From Antitrichia curtipendula (Eukaryota; Streptophyta; Bryopsida; Hypnales; Leucodontaceae), in the NCBI GenBank assembly GCA_951230915.1, contig OX579635.1:6572001-6636000 (forward strand): a DNA stretch of 64,000 nt. The letters run 5' to 3'. Of this stretch, positions 46,931 through 58,461 are shown in pieces; the first letter of the stretch is position 1; each line of letters opens with the position of its first letter. The position numbers were made by a program, and so were the translations under genes. A model generated the notes under the pieces. That model was not told where the DNA came from. It was given only the letters and a program-made list of their open reading frames with translations, and did not search any database.

Positions 46931-49900
46931 ATGGCTGCCTTGCCAACGATTTGTTTGTCGGCTTTGAGAGCTCTGTTTCCCGGGACGTCTGCTGCGCCTT
47001 CCAGTGTGTCCACAACTGCACAACCCCCGTCTTCTGGAGCTTCCTCGTCCGCGAGTCCTTCCATCGCCACCACCTCCCCCAGCAGGAGCGGTGACGAGCA
47101 TTTCTATTACAAAGAAGCGGATGAGAAATCAAGACAGGTTAGTTAGGGAGGAGGATTACGGTAGAGGATTCTATTTGCGCTACTTTCAGCATTTTAATGT
47201 ATTTTGCAGTGTTGTTCTGGGAGATTTCTGGGTACAGGAACCTAATCCTTTGAGATCAAATTTTTTACACTATTCTTGAATTTGTATCACTGTTGATTGT
47301 TTTTTTATAAGCAATTTCACAGTGGGAGGTTGTAGAAGCGACAATAGACAGCTCAATGTTCATTCAAAGAGTAGTGACAATAGACATTTAAGCCAAGTCA
47401 TACCTACACCACTAGATACGAAGTCCAACCAAGTGTATGAATAGATGAGTTCATATTTGTCAGACGGGTCAATATAAGAGATAGGATCAGACCCCTAATT
47501 GGCGATTTTAGCATCCTCTACCTTAATTCGATTTGGGGGGTTGCTGTGTAGCGATTTGTCATACGATTATCTGTCTGCTTGGGTTTTCCATGTTGCACTT
47601 GCAGTAAGAATGTACTAGGTTTCTAGTGGAGGCTTTCTCTGAATGCCATGTAACACGTTGACATTGAAGCAGCGATGTTGTGCTGCGAATGACTTGAGTT
47701 CCATCTTTCCATGAAAACGCTGAAGTTCAGTTGTAAGTGAATGTGATTGATCTTTGCTTCCGCAACGACAAATACGTGTGAAAGAGGCAAGCAGCTGTTA
47801 GTTGACAATTTGAGCTTTATTGTTTGTTTCTTGTTTTATGGTTCTACTCAGGTGGAGTACACGGAACGAGATTATGAATTTTCAGGGCTGCAAAGGTTTG
47901 GACGTGCCAGCCTCGTGGCCATTGCGGCAGCCTCTTTGTGCTACTCAACTCCAGACTCTGCGCAGGCCTTCCGGGTAAGTGCTGGAACTATCAATTATTC
48001 TACTGCCGGATTTGTTCTACGATTGAATCATACTTTTCCCACTCTTAAGGAATCATGTCTCCATACCAAACTTTGGTTTGAAAATGTAGAAAGTTAGGTG
48101 TTCAATGAGAAATGAGCAATAGTGACATGTTAAGGTCTGTCCAAACAGAAAATGAAGTTCTTATGTTTAATATACTCTTGACCTGTTGTTGTAGGAATGT
48201 TTCGTACTCTAAATTTTTTTAGTATGCTTGTTCTTGTAATGCTGATGGGCTTCACTTTTTGTATTTTTAAGGGTGGAGGTCCATACGGACAAGAAGTCAC
48301 ACGAGGCCAGGATTTGACGGGAAGAGACTTCAGTGGATTGACTCTGATCAAACAAGACTTCAAGACGGTAAGCTCTTTGATATGCCATGAATTCTTTATA
48401 AATTTCTTTCTCAAGGACCAAGGGGCTCTTGTTTTTTTCTTAGCAGTTTTGAATAGGCTATATGGGGATTTACTATTGTCCACTTTTTAATTTAGGTTTT
48501 GACCAATTTATGCAATGTTCCTCCTTGATGCTTGCAATATGAAATATAACCCTATTTCAGTTATATTTTGTACAGTTTATTCAATTGAATTGGTCGTTTC
48601 AAACTATGAATCCTTGGGTCCTGTAGGGATGGATCAAGGTGAATCACTAATTGAATTTTTTCAATGTACTCTGTCATTGCGCAGTCCATATTGCGGCAGG
48701 CCAACTTCAAAGGGGCAAAGATGTTGGGCGCCAGCTTCTTCGACTCAGACTTGACTGGTACTGAATCCATCGTCCCTCATTTAGCAGTACGAAGTGCAGC
48801 TTAACCCTTAAACTCTCCGAAGTTCATATTAAACTTCTCATTCGTTCAGTCATAACGGAAGGACCCATTTGATGAAATTGAGGTAAGTAATATATTTGTA
48901 CACAGATATAAGCAAAAAATTGTGAAAAAATTCAAAAAAAGGATTCAGACGTTTAAAGATATTATTTATTAAGACAAAGGTGTACAATTGAAGCATGACC
49001 TGAATTCTATTTCATAAATGAATTGTTAGTAATTGAGCAATCCGATTATTGTGGCTGTGTGAATTGCTTTGAACTTATTGAGCCTGTGTTTGCTTTCAGG
49101 AGCTAATCTTACTGATGCGGATCTTCGAGGATGCGATTTCTCTCTAGCGAATGTTCAGAAGGTGGATTCTCTTCCACATCAAGCTTGTTAATGAGGCTGT
49201 TCAGTTGTTGTTTCTTTTTAACCGGTCTAGTAATACTAAAATTGTTTGGGACTTGATCCTGGCTTTCATCAACAACTCATTTATTCATACATTGGATTGG
49301 ACTTAATAGTAAGTTGTGTAAGCATGACTGAATATTTATGGCCTCTAATCTTTGAAAGAAACAGGGTCATCTACTTTTCACTTAGTGCGGTCTCCAACCT
49401 CTCTTTGAAGTTGCACAAGAAGTTAATATATAGTGATAAACATTTTATCTCAATAGTTTTGGCTCTTGTACTTCAAGTGATCTCCCAAAAGTCACACTCC
49501 CATGTTAGAAAGCTAAAAAAAAGTGACGTAAATCGTATCTTCGAAATGTTTCATTCGTGATTATTGTTTGTTTTTAAAAAAAAAATTCCTGATCCCCTTC
49601 TTGCATTGACCGGTTCACAGGCGGACTTGACAAATGCCAATCTGGAGGGAGCTTTGGTTACAGGCAACACGTCCTTCAAAAACACTATTATCACTGGTGC
49701 TGGTACGTTTCTATTTAAATTCCTATTTCAATTCCATGGGCTTTGTCAGATCACATGGGAATTGTTCATTTTCTGAAATGAATGAGCACAGAAAGTGTGA
49801 TTACAAGCTAAACCAAACGATTTTTTTTTTTTTTTTTTTTTGGCCTTTGACAGACTTCACTGAAGTAGGTTGGAGGGAGGATCAACGGAAAGAATTATGC

Positions 49901-50339
49901 AAAGTTGCTGAAGGGTTTGTGACTGCCTCCTTTTCATAAGCATACTTCCTCATATTCCACAAATCATTTCCCTCTTATCTGAAATTAACACAGATCATAA
50001 CTCCCAACAGACTTAGAGATTCAAAAATTGAGCCTCATGATGTTTTTGCTTAGTCAAGTGGGTCTTTCATACAGAGACTTTCTTTCTTTCAATTTTCTTT
50101 CAATTTTTCTAGCAACGCATGCAATGTCCTTCAGTGATTCTAGTGGTGTAAATTTTCTAACTCCATGTGGCTTCTATTTTCCACAACAATAAGATCAATC
50201 GAGATTGTCATTTTAAATTTATGAATCGTTGGGGTTCTGTGCTTTTCGTTTTCATTAAGTTTTTTTTTGTGTTTTCTTCTGCAGAGTTAACCCTGTGACC
50301 GGAAACTCAACGCGTGAGACTCTTTTGTGTGACTACTGA
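46931..50339 (+). CDS. Thylakoid-lumen pentapeptide-repeat protein (TL20.3-like)
   Basis: Eight exons join in phase to 252 codons plus stop: 46931-47137, 47852-47974, 48272-48367, 48685-48757, 49100-49161, 49621-49702, 49854-49914, 50285-50339. The N-terminus is Ala/Ser/Pro/Thr-rich, like a chloroplast transit peptide. Exon 2 adds a second, thylakoid-transfer signal: FGRASLVAIAAASL then SAQA-F at about residues 105-109, an AxA processing site. The rest is a pentapeptide-repeat solenoid: DLTGRDFSGLTL, ANFKGAKMLGASF, ANLTDADLRGCDF, ADLTNANLEGAL, each with A(D/N)Lxx periodicity. The tail DFTEVGWREDQRKELC and NPVTGNSTRETLLCDY matches the conserved end of lumenal pentapeptide proteins. Function in the lumen is unknown for the family. 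Choosing between TL20.3 and its paralogues needs alignment. Confidence 0.9.
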
Positions 50340-50742
50340 AGGACTGAGTTTTGGAGGCTGGAAACGAGTCCAGCAAGAGTGGATTGAATTAGATGTTCAC
50401 TTGCTTGAGCAGCTAAGCAATAAATTTTGAAGAACCAAATGCAGGGATTTAGTAGAGTAGAACAAAAGAGAGTAATCTGTTGTCTTTTTTCTTTTTTAAT
50501 CAAGTGGGCTATGTTGAGAGTTTGAGTTGGAACCAAATTAATGCCAGGGTTCGTTTTGCAGATTTCACCTTTGAAGATTAAAGTAATGACAATGTACAGC
50601 ATGTTGACTGAGTTTCTCAGTTCATACTTGTATATTATAAATCCAGTGTTCCAAATGTCGGTCCATTTGCCTTGCCTGCACAAGCTTATTTGTTTGAAAT
50701 ATTTGGTTGCTTTGAATGGTCTGAAACAAAAGCAAGAACAGC

Positions 50743-51157
50743 TAAGGTAGGAGGCTCTGAAAGCGAGCATCTAAGGGCTGGTCTGCCTTTTTCATGTGGT
50801 TTCTTGGATGGGATTATTTTTAGCTCATTTTTCAGACAAAGAAAATTAGATTTTGATTGTAACACATGTTGTTTTGTATTTTTTGAAGCATTTTTGAATT
50901 ACTTATGAATTTTCAAACGTGATGAGTTGTAGGTCCCTATTTATGACCCTAGGTTTTCATAAACCGTTCACATGCAGTTTCTAGAGAGAAATGGGGAAAA
51001 CAAAGAGAATGATTGGCTCTTGCAATAAATAATATTTTTTTTACCGATCCATTCAATGACTATAGAAGGTCCATTTAAAGACCACCTTACATCCATTTCA
51101 TGTGAGTCTATATGGATAGTTCTAAATGCCCGCTCGCTTTCAGAGCCTCCTACCTTA
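50743..51157. mobile_element. MITE, AAGGTAG family, copy 2 (best preserved)
   Basis: Near-perfect termini: TAAGGTAGGAGGCTCTGAAA at 50743 and its mirror TTTCAGAGCCTCCTACCTTA ending at 51157, with inner AGCGAGC/GCTCGCT. Flanked by GC on the left and CA on the right, so a TA duplication is the simplest reading. It lies about 400 bp downstream of the pentapeptide gene, and a plus-strand frame in its left half is an artefact. Related copies are at 5581-6000 and 30138-30520. Confidence 0.85.
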
Positions 51158-51507
51158 CATCCCGTCCAATTTGAGACCCCACACTAATTTCCATATTGTC
51201 CAACGTTACACTAAGTTATAGAGTACTGATGTACATGTACACAATGTGAAATAATGCAAAATTGTAAAAATAATCTGAATTGATGTCAAGATAATGTAAA
51301 GTAATGTAAAATTCTACATGGAAGATAAACGAGAACAGAAATGGCCAATCCAGATGCTCTATATTGAGTTTAACGCTTAAAGGACGCGGCCCTCCATGAC
51401 CAAGGTAGTCACCAAAATGCTTGGATTATTGGATCAATAGTTGTATTCTTTGTTTCTACAGTGAAGGGTCTAGTCATCCATTGGCCACTTTTTGGCCTTA
51501 GCATCAT

Positions 51508-52442
51508 TTAACCCCTAAAGTTTTGTGACTATGTTTTCACTGAAAACGCTCAAGAACTGCCATTTTTAGTACAAGTACCAAATTTTTGAAAAAAACTTTT
51601 TTTTGACTCATGTAACCATAGGATCTTGTTTTCTGCTGACTTGAGAATATGTGATAAAAATTTCAGAAATTTCCACCACATGGATAGCAAGATATAAGCA
51701 TTCAAAATCACTGAAATTGTTTTTTTGACCCTGCGAAAAACAGGGCAGCTGCACTTCACAAGCTCAATTTATTATGAAAAAATGTCCAAAATGGTGGTGC
51801 TTCTTTGGATTCTTTTTTCTAAACAAGTTGGCTTCATGCTTGGAAAATTTCACATCATTTGGAATTGTACAACATATAGGAAAAAAATAGTAAGTAGAAT
51901 GAAGTAGAGAATGATTCAAAATACTAAATTGTTAAGAATTTAGGTATGAAACTGAAAAATGCCAATCCCAATGGTTGAAATGTTGTATTAAACAATCTAC
52001 ATCCTATGATTTTATTTTTTTCAAAAAATATTGAAAATTGAGTAAGAGATAAAAGACTTCAAAGTTTATTTTAGAGTAGAGATTCCAAAACTGCCCGCAA
52101 ACTAAAACTCCTCATAACTTTTGACTCATTGGTCAAAATGGAATGATTAAAAGCTTTCCACGTATAGATAGCTCTGGAAAACCAGTTTCAAATTTTTGTT
52201 TCTGAAAAAAGTGATTTTTTCTGATCTGCCCTAACTGCCCGGCCGAGAAAAAAGGTAACATATTAGGCCATAACTTTTGACTCGTATTTCCAAATGTCAT
52301 AAAATTTAGTTCAAATGAAAGGTACTCTTCATCCACAACTTCTATTAAAGTTTCAGCCTCAAAATTGTAAATTTCTAGCCACATGTACCTACCCAATTTT
52401 TTTATGTTGCCAAATTCTGCAAGTTGGTCCTTTAGGGGTTAA
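51508..52442. mobile_element. TTAA-type element, about 935 bp (copy B)
   Basis: Inverted relative of 20293-21249. The left end TTAACCCCTAAAG mirrors the right end CTTTAGGGGTTAA, so both termini are preserved and TTAA could be the target duplication. No protein is encoded; the frames of 60-90 codons on either strand carry stop-rich neighbours and no motif. The short stretch 51158-51507 between this and the previous MITE is AT-rich and featureless. Confidence 0.75.
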
Positions 52443-53960
52443 GGGTTAAGTTTATGGCTCAAGGGGTATGATTATAAAAGAAAATAATGAAGTCTTTTTT
52501 TAATGTTGGCAAGCTTTTGAAGTGAGATGCAAATTGTTGCATAAATTTTGGAGACACAATAATTAGTTGTAAAATTTCAAAGGTGGATGATGCTATCCAA
52601 CAACTCTACATGATGAATACCAAAAAGCATAAAGTTATTTGGAATATCATAGTGTTGTCTAAGTGAAAGGTGCAATTGAAAGAAACTTTATTGAATACTA
52701 TCCACTTGCAAAATTACCACCTCCACAATCATAGGGAGTTATCATAAGATTGAGACCTTTAGCAAATTGGAGGAGGGAGGCACACATTCCAAAGGTTGAG
52801 TACAACATTGTCAATGAAATTGCTAAAGAAAATGAAGTAAAGAGTGAATTGTTTGCCATATATCAAGCTTAAACAAATTCAAGGACTCAAATCTCTCAAC
52901 TATCTCAAAATCTTGGAATACTATTCAACTCTGTTTTAGAATCAATGTCAATATTTATTGAAGAATAAATTCATGAATTTTCATCTTCCTTTTGCACGTT
53001 TCATCCATGTCATATTAATAAACTAATTTAACCTATTTGTGGAAAAAAAATTAGCATCACCTCAAAAATTTTAATCTTTTTGTGGAAATTGGAATAATAA
53101 AATAATATTTAAACATGCACTAATTCAAAATAGTGTGACTTTGGTAAAATAGTTTCTCATACACTATTAGAACAAATGCATTAAGGTAGAGAATCCTATT
53201 TATACAACAATTTAGAAGCCACCCTATTTGTGCTACTATATACTAGTAGTCTACATTTTTGGATGTACCATGGAAAAAATTGAATCCCAAAAGAGGCCGC
53301 TTGGTAACGCAAAAATTTAGGTGGGAAGAGCCTTTTCAATTCACTACTCAGGCCAAGATTTGCAAAATGGGCTAAAAAATTTGTCATAATTATCCAATCC
53401 ATCTCCATAATCTCATAAATCACACACCTCATACAAATATATATACAAAGCCAAGTGTCCACTATCAACCTTTAATGTTCCTATGTGGTGGTACCATAAT
53501 GATGATGTAACCACCCTTGTACTCATCCTATTAGTATTAAAATTAGTAAGAAAAATCAGAGCTTCTTAATGGGTTCATTTTCCTTCTAATGTATGCCAAT
53601 ACAAAGTGGCTACAATAGTTGTACAAATAGGACAAATAGAATCTCTTACTTACTTTATTTGTTTTCGAAACACATGGACAATTATTTTTTTTCTTGATTA
53701 ATTTGACATTGAATTTTTTTTAAATTCTAACTTACGTAATATTTATTGAAATGATTTGAATAAAAGCTTCACACCTAGATTTGGGTGATGTCAACAGGAA
53801 CTCTGATTCATTGTAGTGAAGATCGCTCTTTTCACTGCCACCCCAAAACTTGAAATAAAAGAAACCTGGGCCAAACCCCGACTTCCCTTGCTAATTAACT
53901 GCCAAAGACAGAGACTAATATCTGACCACACTATTTCCTCGTCGGAGCTTCCTCCAAAGA
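52443..53960. other. AT-rich intergenic DNA with a possible coding relic
   Basis: Between about 52680 and 52960 plus-strand frames interrupted by stops read like decayed protein (for example LANWRREAHIPKVEYN across a frame change, then NEIAKENEVKSELFAIYQ). I do not recognise the family. The rest, to 53960, shows nothing I can support. Confidence 0.3.
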
Positions 53961-53989
53961 CACAACAACCTTTTGTGCGCAAGTAGGCG

Positions 53990-54180
53990 ATGGCCACCAA
54001 GCTTTTCGGTCTGCCAATTCGCAGCGCCCCTTTTCCCTGTGTCTCCGAGATCACCAGATTCCCAAACCGCTCCTCGTCCTCGATTGGGATTCCAATCGGC
54101 GGCCATGGAGGCTGCAATGCTCCGCTCTTCGTCTTCCACGGGGCTCCAATTCTTCCATCAATTGTACCTGGGAAGTGGCG
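53990..54180 (+). CDS. Possible first exon of an unrecognised plastid-targeted gene
   Basis: An ATG at 53990 opens a frame rich in Ser/Pro/Arg (MATKLFGLPIRSAPFPC...) that resembles a plant transit peptide, in a GC-rich island. I could not find a convincing donor and partner exon before the start of the next gene at 55353, and the opposite strand is also open. It could instead be a promoter or leader region, or a remnant of a gene. Low confidence. Confidence 0.25.
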
Positions 54181-54399
54181 TTTGGATTCTTCTCTCTCTC
54201 TCTCTTTCTCGCTGTTCTCCTTTGCAAGCTTCGTAGGTTTTATAGCTCAAATTTTGAGTTCTTCGTTCTATGCAAGAGCTTCCGGGACGACAATCAATGG
54301 GGAAGCGGTGGTTGCGCAAGGGGTGGGGAGGGGTGGAGCTTATTACTTTGTAGCGTGGAAGAGGAGCTTGGATTCAGGAGGTAGGTGATGGATTTTCTT

Positions 54400-55352
54400 C
54401 TAAGTACCGCTTGCACCTTCTTCTGTCAGTTTGTTGGGACAGAGTCTGTCCACACTTGCAGGCTTTAGCGTTGACTCTGTATACTCTGTAACTCGAATCT
54501 GGATCCTGCTGTGGAATGCTTTACATGGGGATATGAATTTGGGCAACAACCAGGTTTTATATTTAGGTTATTGATGCGGATGCTATGACCTTGGGTGATA
54601 TGATGGAAAAGGAAGAATTTATTGGGAGACTAATTGTTGAAATAGAAATTGGAAAGCGGGGAGTGGTTATGGCTTACAGCCCAGCTCAAGGTTTAGAAAG
54701 GCAGTGAGCTGGAGATTATAAGGAGAATCTCATATATTAGGAGGTGAACTGAGTTAGGGTAGGGTTAGCAACATGGACGAGGGGTTTCACGGGAATAAGC
54801 AAATACGAGAAGGCAAGAGCCGGAGTTGTGGGTGCTTGTTCCGTACTCTGTGTAAAGAGCTTTGAGGAACTTGTAGAAAGAAAGTTAGTATGCAATGCTG
54901 GTCTTGAAACATGATCTACGAGTTCACTCTAAGAAATAGGATTCACCCACTCTATCCAATACAAATGGAAAGTTTTTGAGAGTGGAAATTATATTTCCTG
55001 GCTCAAGGAATGGCTTCCAAGGACCATGTTCTTCGGAATTCAGGGGACTTATTATTCTTGTGTCTGCAGCAGGGCATCCACATGGAGCTCCAGCATCGAC
55101 AAAGGAGAAATCAAGTAATGTGCCAGCTCACCCTCCTTCTGGTGACATTGCAATTTCCATAGATAATTTTTTTGCAGGCAATATGTGCAATCAGAGATAG
55201 GCATTAAATGGACTCAGGGGTTCAGATCAATTCCTGCGGACTTCGCCTGACTGTACCATTCTTGTTGCAGGTTCATTTTGCATCCATTCTGTAAGAGTTT
55301 GTGGGTGTGATCAGTAGCATTGGTGGAAATTTCTTGAAGCCAATTGATCGCA
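54400..55352. other. Region upstream of the CAAD-like gene
   Basis: Composition is moderately balanced; the part nearest 55353 is probably the 5' leader and promoter. Short frames (54976-55200) have no recognisable features. Confidence 0.35.
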
Positions 55353-57532
55353 ATGGCATCGATCCCAAGATGTTGGTCTCCACCTGAGCACGCTTCTGTG
55401 AGCTCCTCGCAGCTCTCTTCTTTGCACTTCAGCAACCTTCCTCGTGTTCAGCAGGTACTCTTCCTCTTCTCTTGTTTTACCATTCCAGAGCTTTCTTGTT
55501 AGACAGGTTAGGTCTCCTTGAGATCTGATGTCTTATTAGATGGGTTTTAAAACATGCTAGACAACCCAATTGAACTTCTGCGCAATATTCCCAAAACATT
55601 CTTGTGTACTTTAGGAACAATTCTGAAGATTCTGAATATATTCTAATAATATGCTTGTGTGATATCTTTGTTAGATACCGTCTCAAACATGCTAGCGATC
55701 ATAATCTTTTGCTTTTTTCATATTAGTTTGAAAACCTGCCATTTTGTAAAGGAATCCTTTGAAATTATTCCAGGTTCGTGGTAGCCGTGCCCAAAGAAGT
55801 TTGCAAGTACGATGCTCGATCCAGGAAGAGAAAGTGAACCTGAAGAAGAACCAGGAATTGAACCTGCCTCTCCAATCCAAACAAAACGTGGACGAACCTT
55901 TGGCGGAGAAGCCCCTGAAAGAGGTCAGTCCTGCGGACGTCAAGGCAACGCTAAAAGCTGCAAGGGAGAAGTTTGGCCGAACGACAGTGACAAAAGCGTT
56001 GCAGCAAGCGAAGCAGCAGCTGAGGAAGCAAGGAGTGGCCAAGCTGACGTTATTTGGTGGAGCTGCAGCTGTGGGGGTCTTCCTCTCCGGAGCTGTACTT
56101 ACATCTTTGGAGGTTTTACCGGTCGTCCCTGAGGTCATGCAAGCTGTGGGACTCGCCTACTCCGTCGTTGTGGCCAGCCGAGTGATCCGAGGAGCCCCTG
56201 AGAAATTCAAGGTGTCACCCATCCGGGCCGTTCTGGAGATTGTGGAGGAAGGAGGGAAGATGACCAAGCCGAGAACTAGCTTGGTCATGCCCCAGGTAGG
56301 TTATGCCACATTTACTCTGTTTACAAAAAATATTTACTTTGTATTTTGTATTCGTACATTCTGTGTCCTAGCGACATGGCACTGAGACAAATGTCTACTA
56401 AGGTCACCTAATTCACACCTAATTGCAACCCCCACCTAATTGTGTCGCTATGTACACCTTCTCTTCATTTCAGAACCTAAATCTAGGATAGTCATTCTTG
56501 TCTTATGAGATTTGTGCCACATGAATTAAGAGAAAGAATGAAAACTTTAGATTTGGGTTCTGAAATGAAGATGGGTACACATGGTACACATTGTGATGCA
56601 ATAAGGTAGGGGCCGCAATTACATTTACTTACCTTATTCAGGCTTGGCCTGACTACCTTCATTCTGCGGTTCCCTTCTGTGTGCAAGCATATGTTCAGGC
56701 GTATTCTGAGTACAAGAGATTACATGTATTTGTACATCATGCTGGATACTTGTTCTTTGCATATGATAACCTCGATTTTGGCTTTGAACTTTTCATTTAT
56801 TTTTCCTTCGATGCAAACTCCTGGTTCTTGGTCTTGTTCTTCAATATCTCTTGGATATTGATGTCACCCGATCAGGATGGTGATGAATCAACATTTGAAG
56901 CCCCGTGCACGTTATTTTCTCAGGATCTGGACAAGGACACCGTCACAGCGATGGAGCGCTTAGCTCGGGAGCGTGACAGGGCTGTGAACCAAGTGGCGGA
57001 GATGAAACGACGGACAGCAGAGTACTCTCAAGCTCTGTCTGAGAAAGAAGCCCTTGAAACAGTGGCATTGCAGCTTGCGGAGGAGAGAGAGACGGCCATG
57101 GCAGAGGTCAATACCTTGAAATCGGCTGTGGAGTCCATGAGTGATAGAATGAAGCGGATAGAAGCCATGCTTGAAAAAGAAGTGGGGCAGCTCAAGTCCC
57201 AGAACCAGGCGCTGGAAACAGTGGCCTTGCAACTGGCGCAGGAGCGCAAAGTGGCCATGGAGGAGACTGCAAAGCTCAAAGCCAGATCAGAGTCTGAGAA
57301 ACAGGCCCTGGAAGAAGTGGCCATGCAATTAGCGCAAGAGAGAGATGATGCGCTGACAGAGCTGGACAGCTTGAGGAAGGTGGTGGCCAATATGGGAAGC
57401 AGTGCTTCGAGTGACATTAGAACTGGATTGCAAGATGGACATGGAGAGCCACCTCAACAAGACATCAGTAGCCTCATTGTTTCCCACGTTGTGGATGAGT
57501 TTGAGGTGCAGCCACCCGGTTTCGGTCCCTGA
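55353..57532 (+). CDS. Plastid CAAD/CURT1-like membrane protein with a repeated C-terminal coiled coil
   Basis: Three exons in phase: 55353-55454, 55774-56295, 56924-57532 (410 aa). The ATG at 55353 opens a Ser-rich transit peptide with a likely cleavage after VRC near residue 48 (QVRC-SIQEE). Residues about 125-172 form two hydrophobic helices with a Pro turn (FGGAAAVGVFLSGAVL, then LPVVPEVMQAVGLAYS), the arrangement of CAAD domains found in CURT1 thylakoid-curvature proteins. Exon 3 is a long charged coiled coil with three repeats of one module: ALETVALQLAEERETAM, ALETVALQLAQERKVAM, ALEEVAMQLAQERDDAL (from about 57049, 57214 and 57304). The protein ends with a Gly/Pro tail. I infer a thylakoid- or envelope-anchored scaffold with a soluble coiled coil. 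The CAAD assignment rests on pattern only. Confidence 0.8.
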
Positions 57533-58461
57533 GCTTTACATCCAGTCTTACATATCTCAGGTAAAAAAAAACATTCTCGTCGCTTCATCTGTTTTGAGTG
57601 TTTGGGGAGCATCTTGTCCCCATGTTTGCATCTCTTTAGTGGTGCTCAAGACTTTTGATCCCTCTTTTTGACTCAGAGTTCCTAAGGTGAGACCTAATCT
57701 CAATTTTGGAAGGCAACTCAATGTCATTAGATGGCATGCGATCCTGGCTTATTGTCATTCCAAATTAGTACAAGTTGATCAAGGATTCAAATGTGATCTC
57801 GAATAAGAAATGGAAGAGGTCCTAAATGCAGGATAACGAGGATTTTGTTTACAGGGTGAGTAAAATCATGAGCATACTAAAGACTTTAATATTGTCGATT
57901 TCATTAGGTTCTGAATATGCACTTGTCACCTGTTCTGAGAAACCTTCAAATAAGCTTCAAATCGCCTTGTGACAGGTGCTCGGTGATCAGCTTGCTAAAG
58001 ATTTTATCAACAAAAACATCATCATTGCCATGTTTTTATGTACTTGTACATTATGTGCGGGGATGCCGGAGATGAAGCCAAAGATCACTGCGCAAGAGCC
58101 CAATTGACCTATGAAAAGGAATTTGAGAAACTGGCCATTCATGTAGGCCATGCATCAAAAATAGTGTGCTGCAGGATTTTCGATTTTGAGAACGTTACGC
58201 AATGCATATGACATGTGCTTGTGTGTTCGGAGGAGCATTGATGGTCTCGTAGGCTAGTTTGTAAAATATATTTTCTGCACTCCTGAAATGGATGCATCTT
58301 CTTTTCACTCCATGTTTTGTGATCAATTGTTAAACAATGTGTCTTTTGAATGGACGCATGGGTGATTGCAATCTCGTAACAATCATGAAGAGATCACATT
58401 GAGGTTTTCAAAACTCTTTCGGCAGAGACACCAAAGAACAAAACTGATTATACATTGTATA
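57533..58461. other. 3' flank of the CAAD-like gene
   Basis: The probable 3' UTR occupies the first few hundred bases. No frame with recognisable content follows. I see nothing else here. Confidence 0.4.

Noticed and set aside
46704..47132. Minus-strand frames of 115-142 codons
   Set aside because: They are antisense to the GT microsatellite and the transit-peptide exon of the pentapeptide gene.
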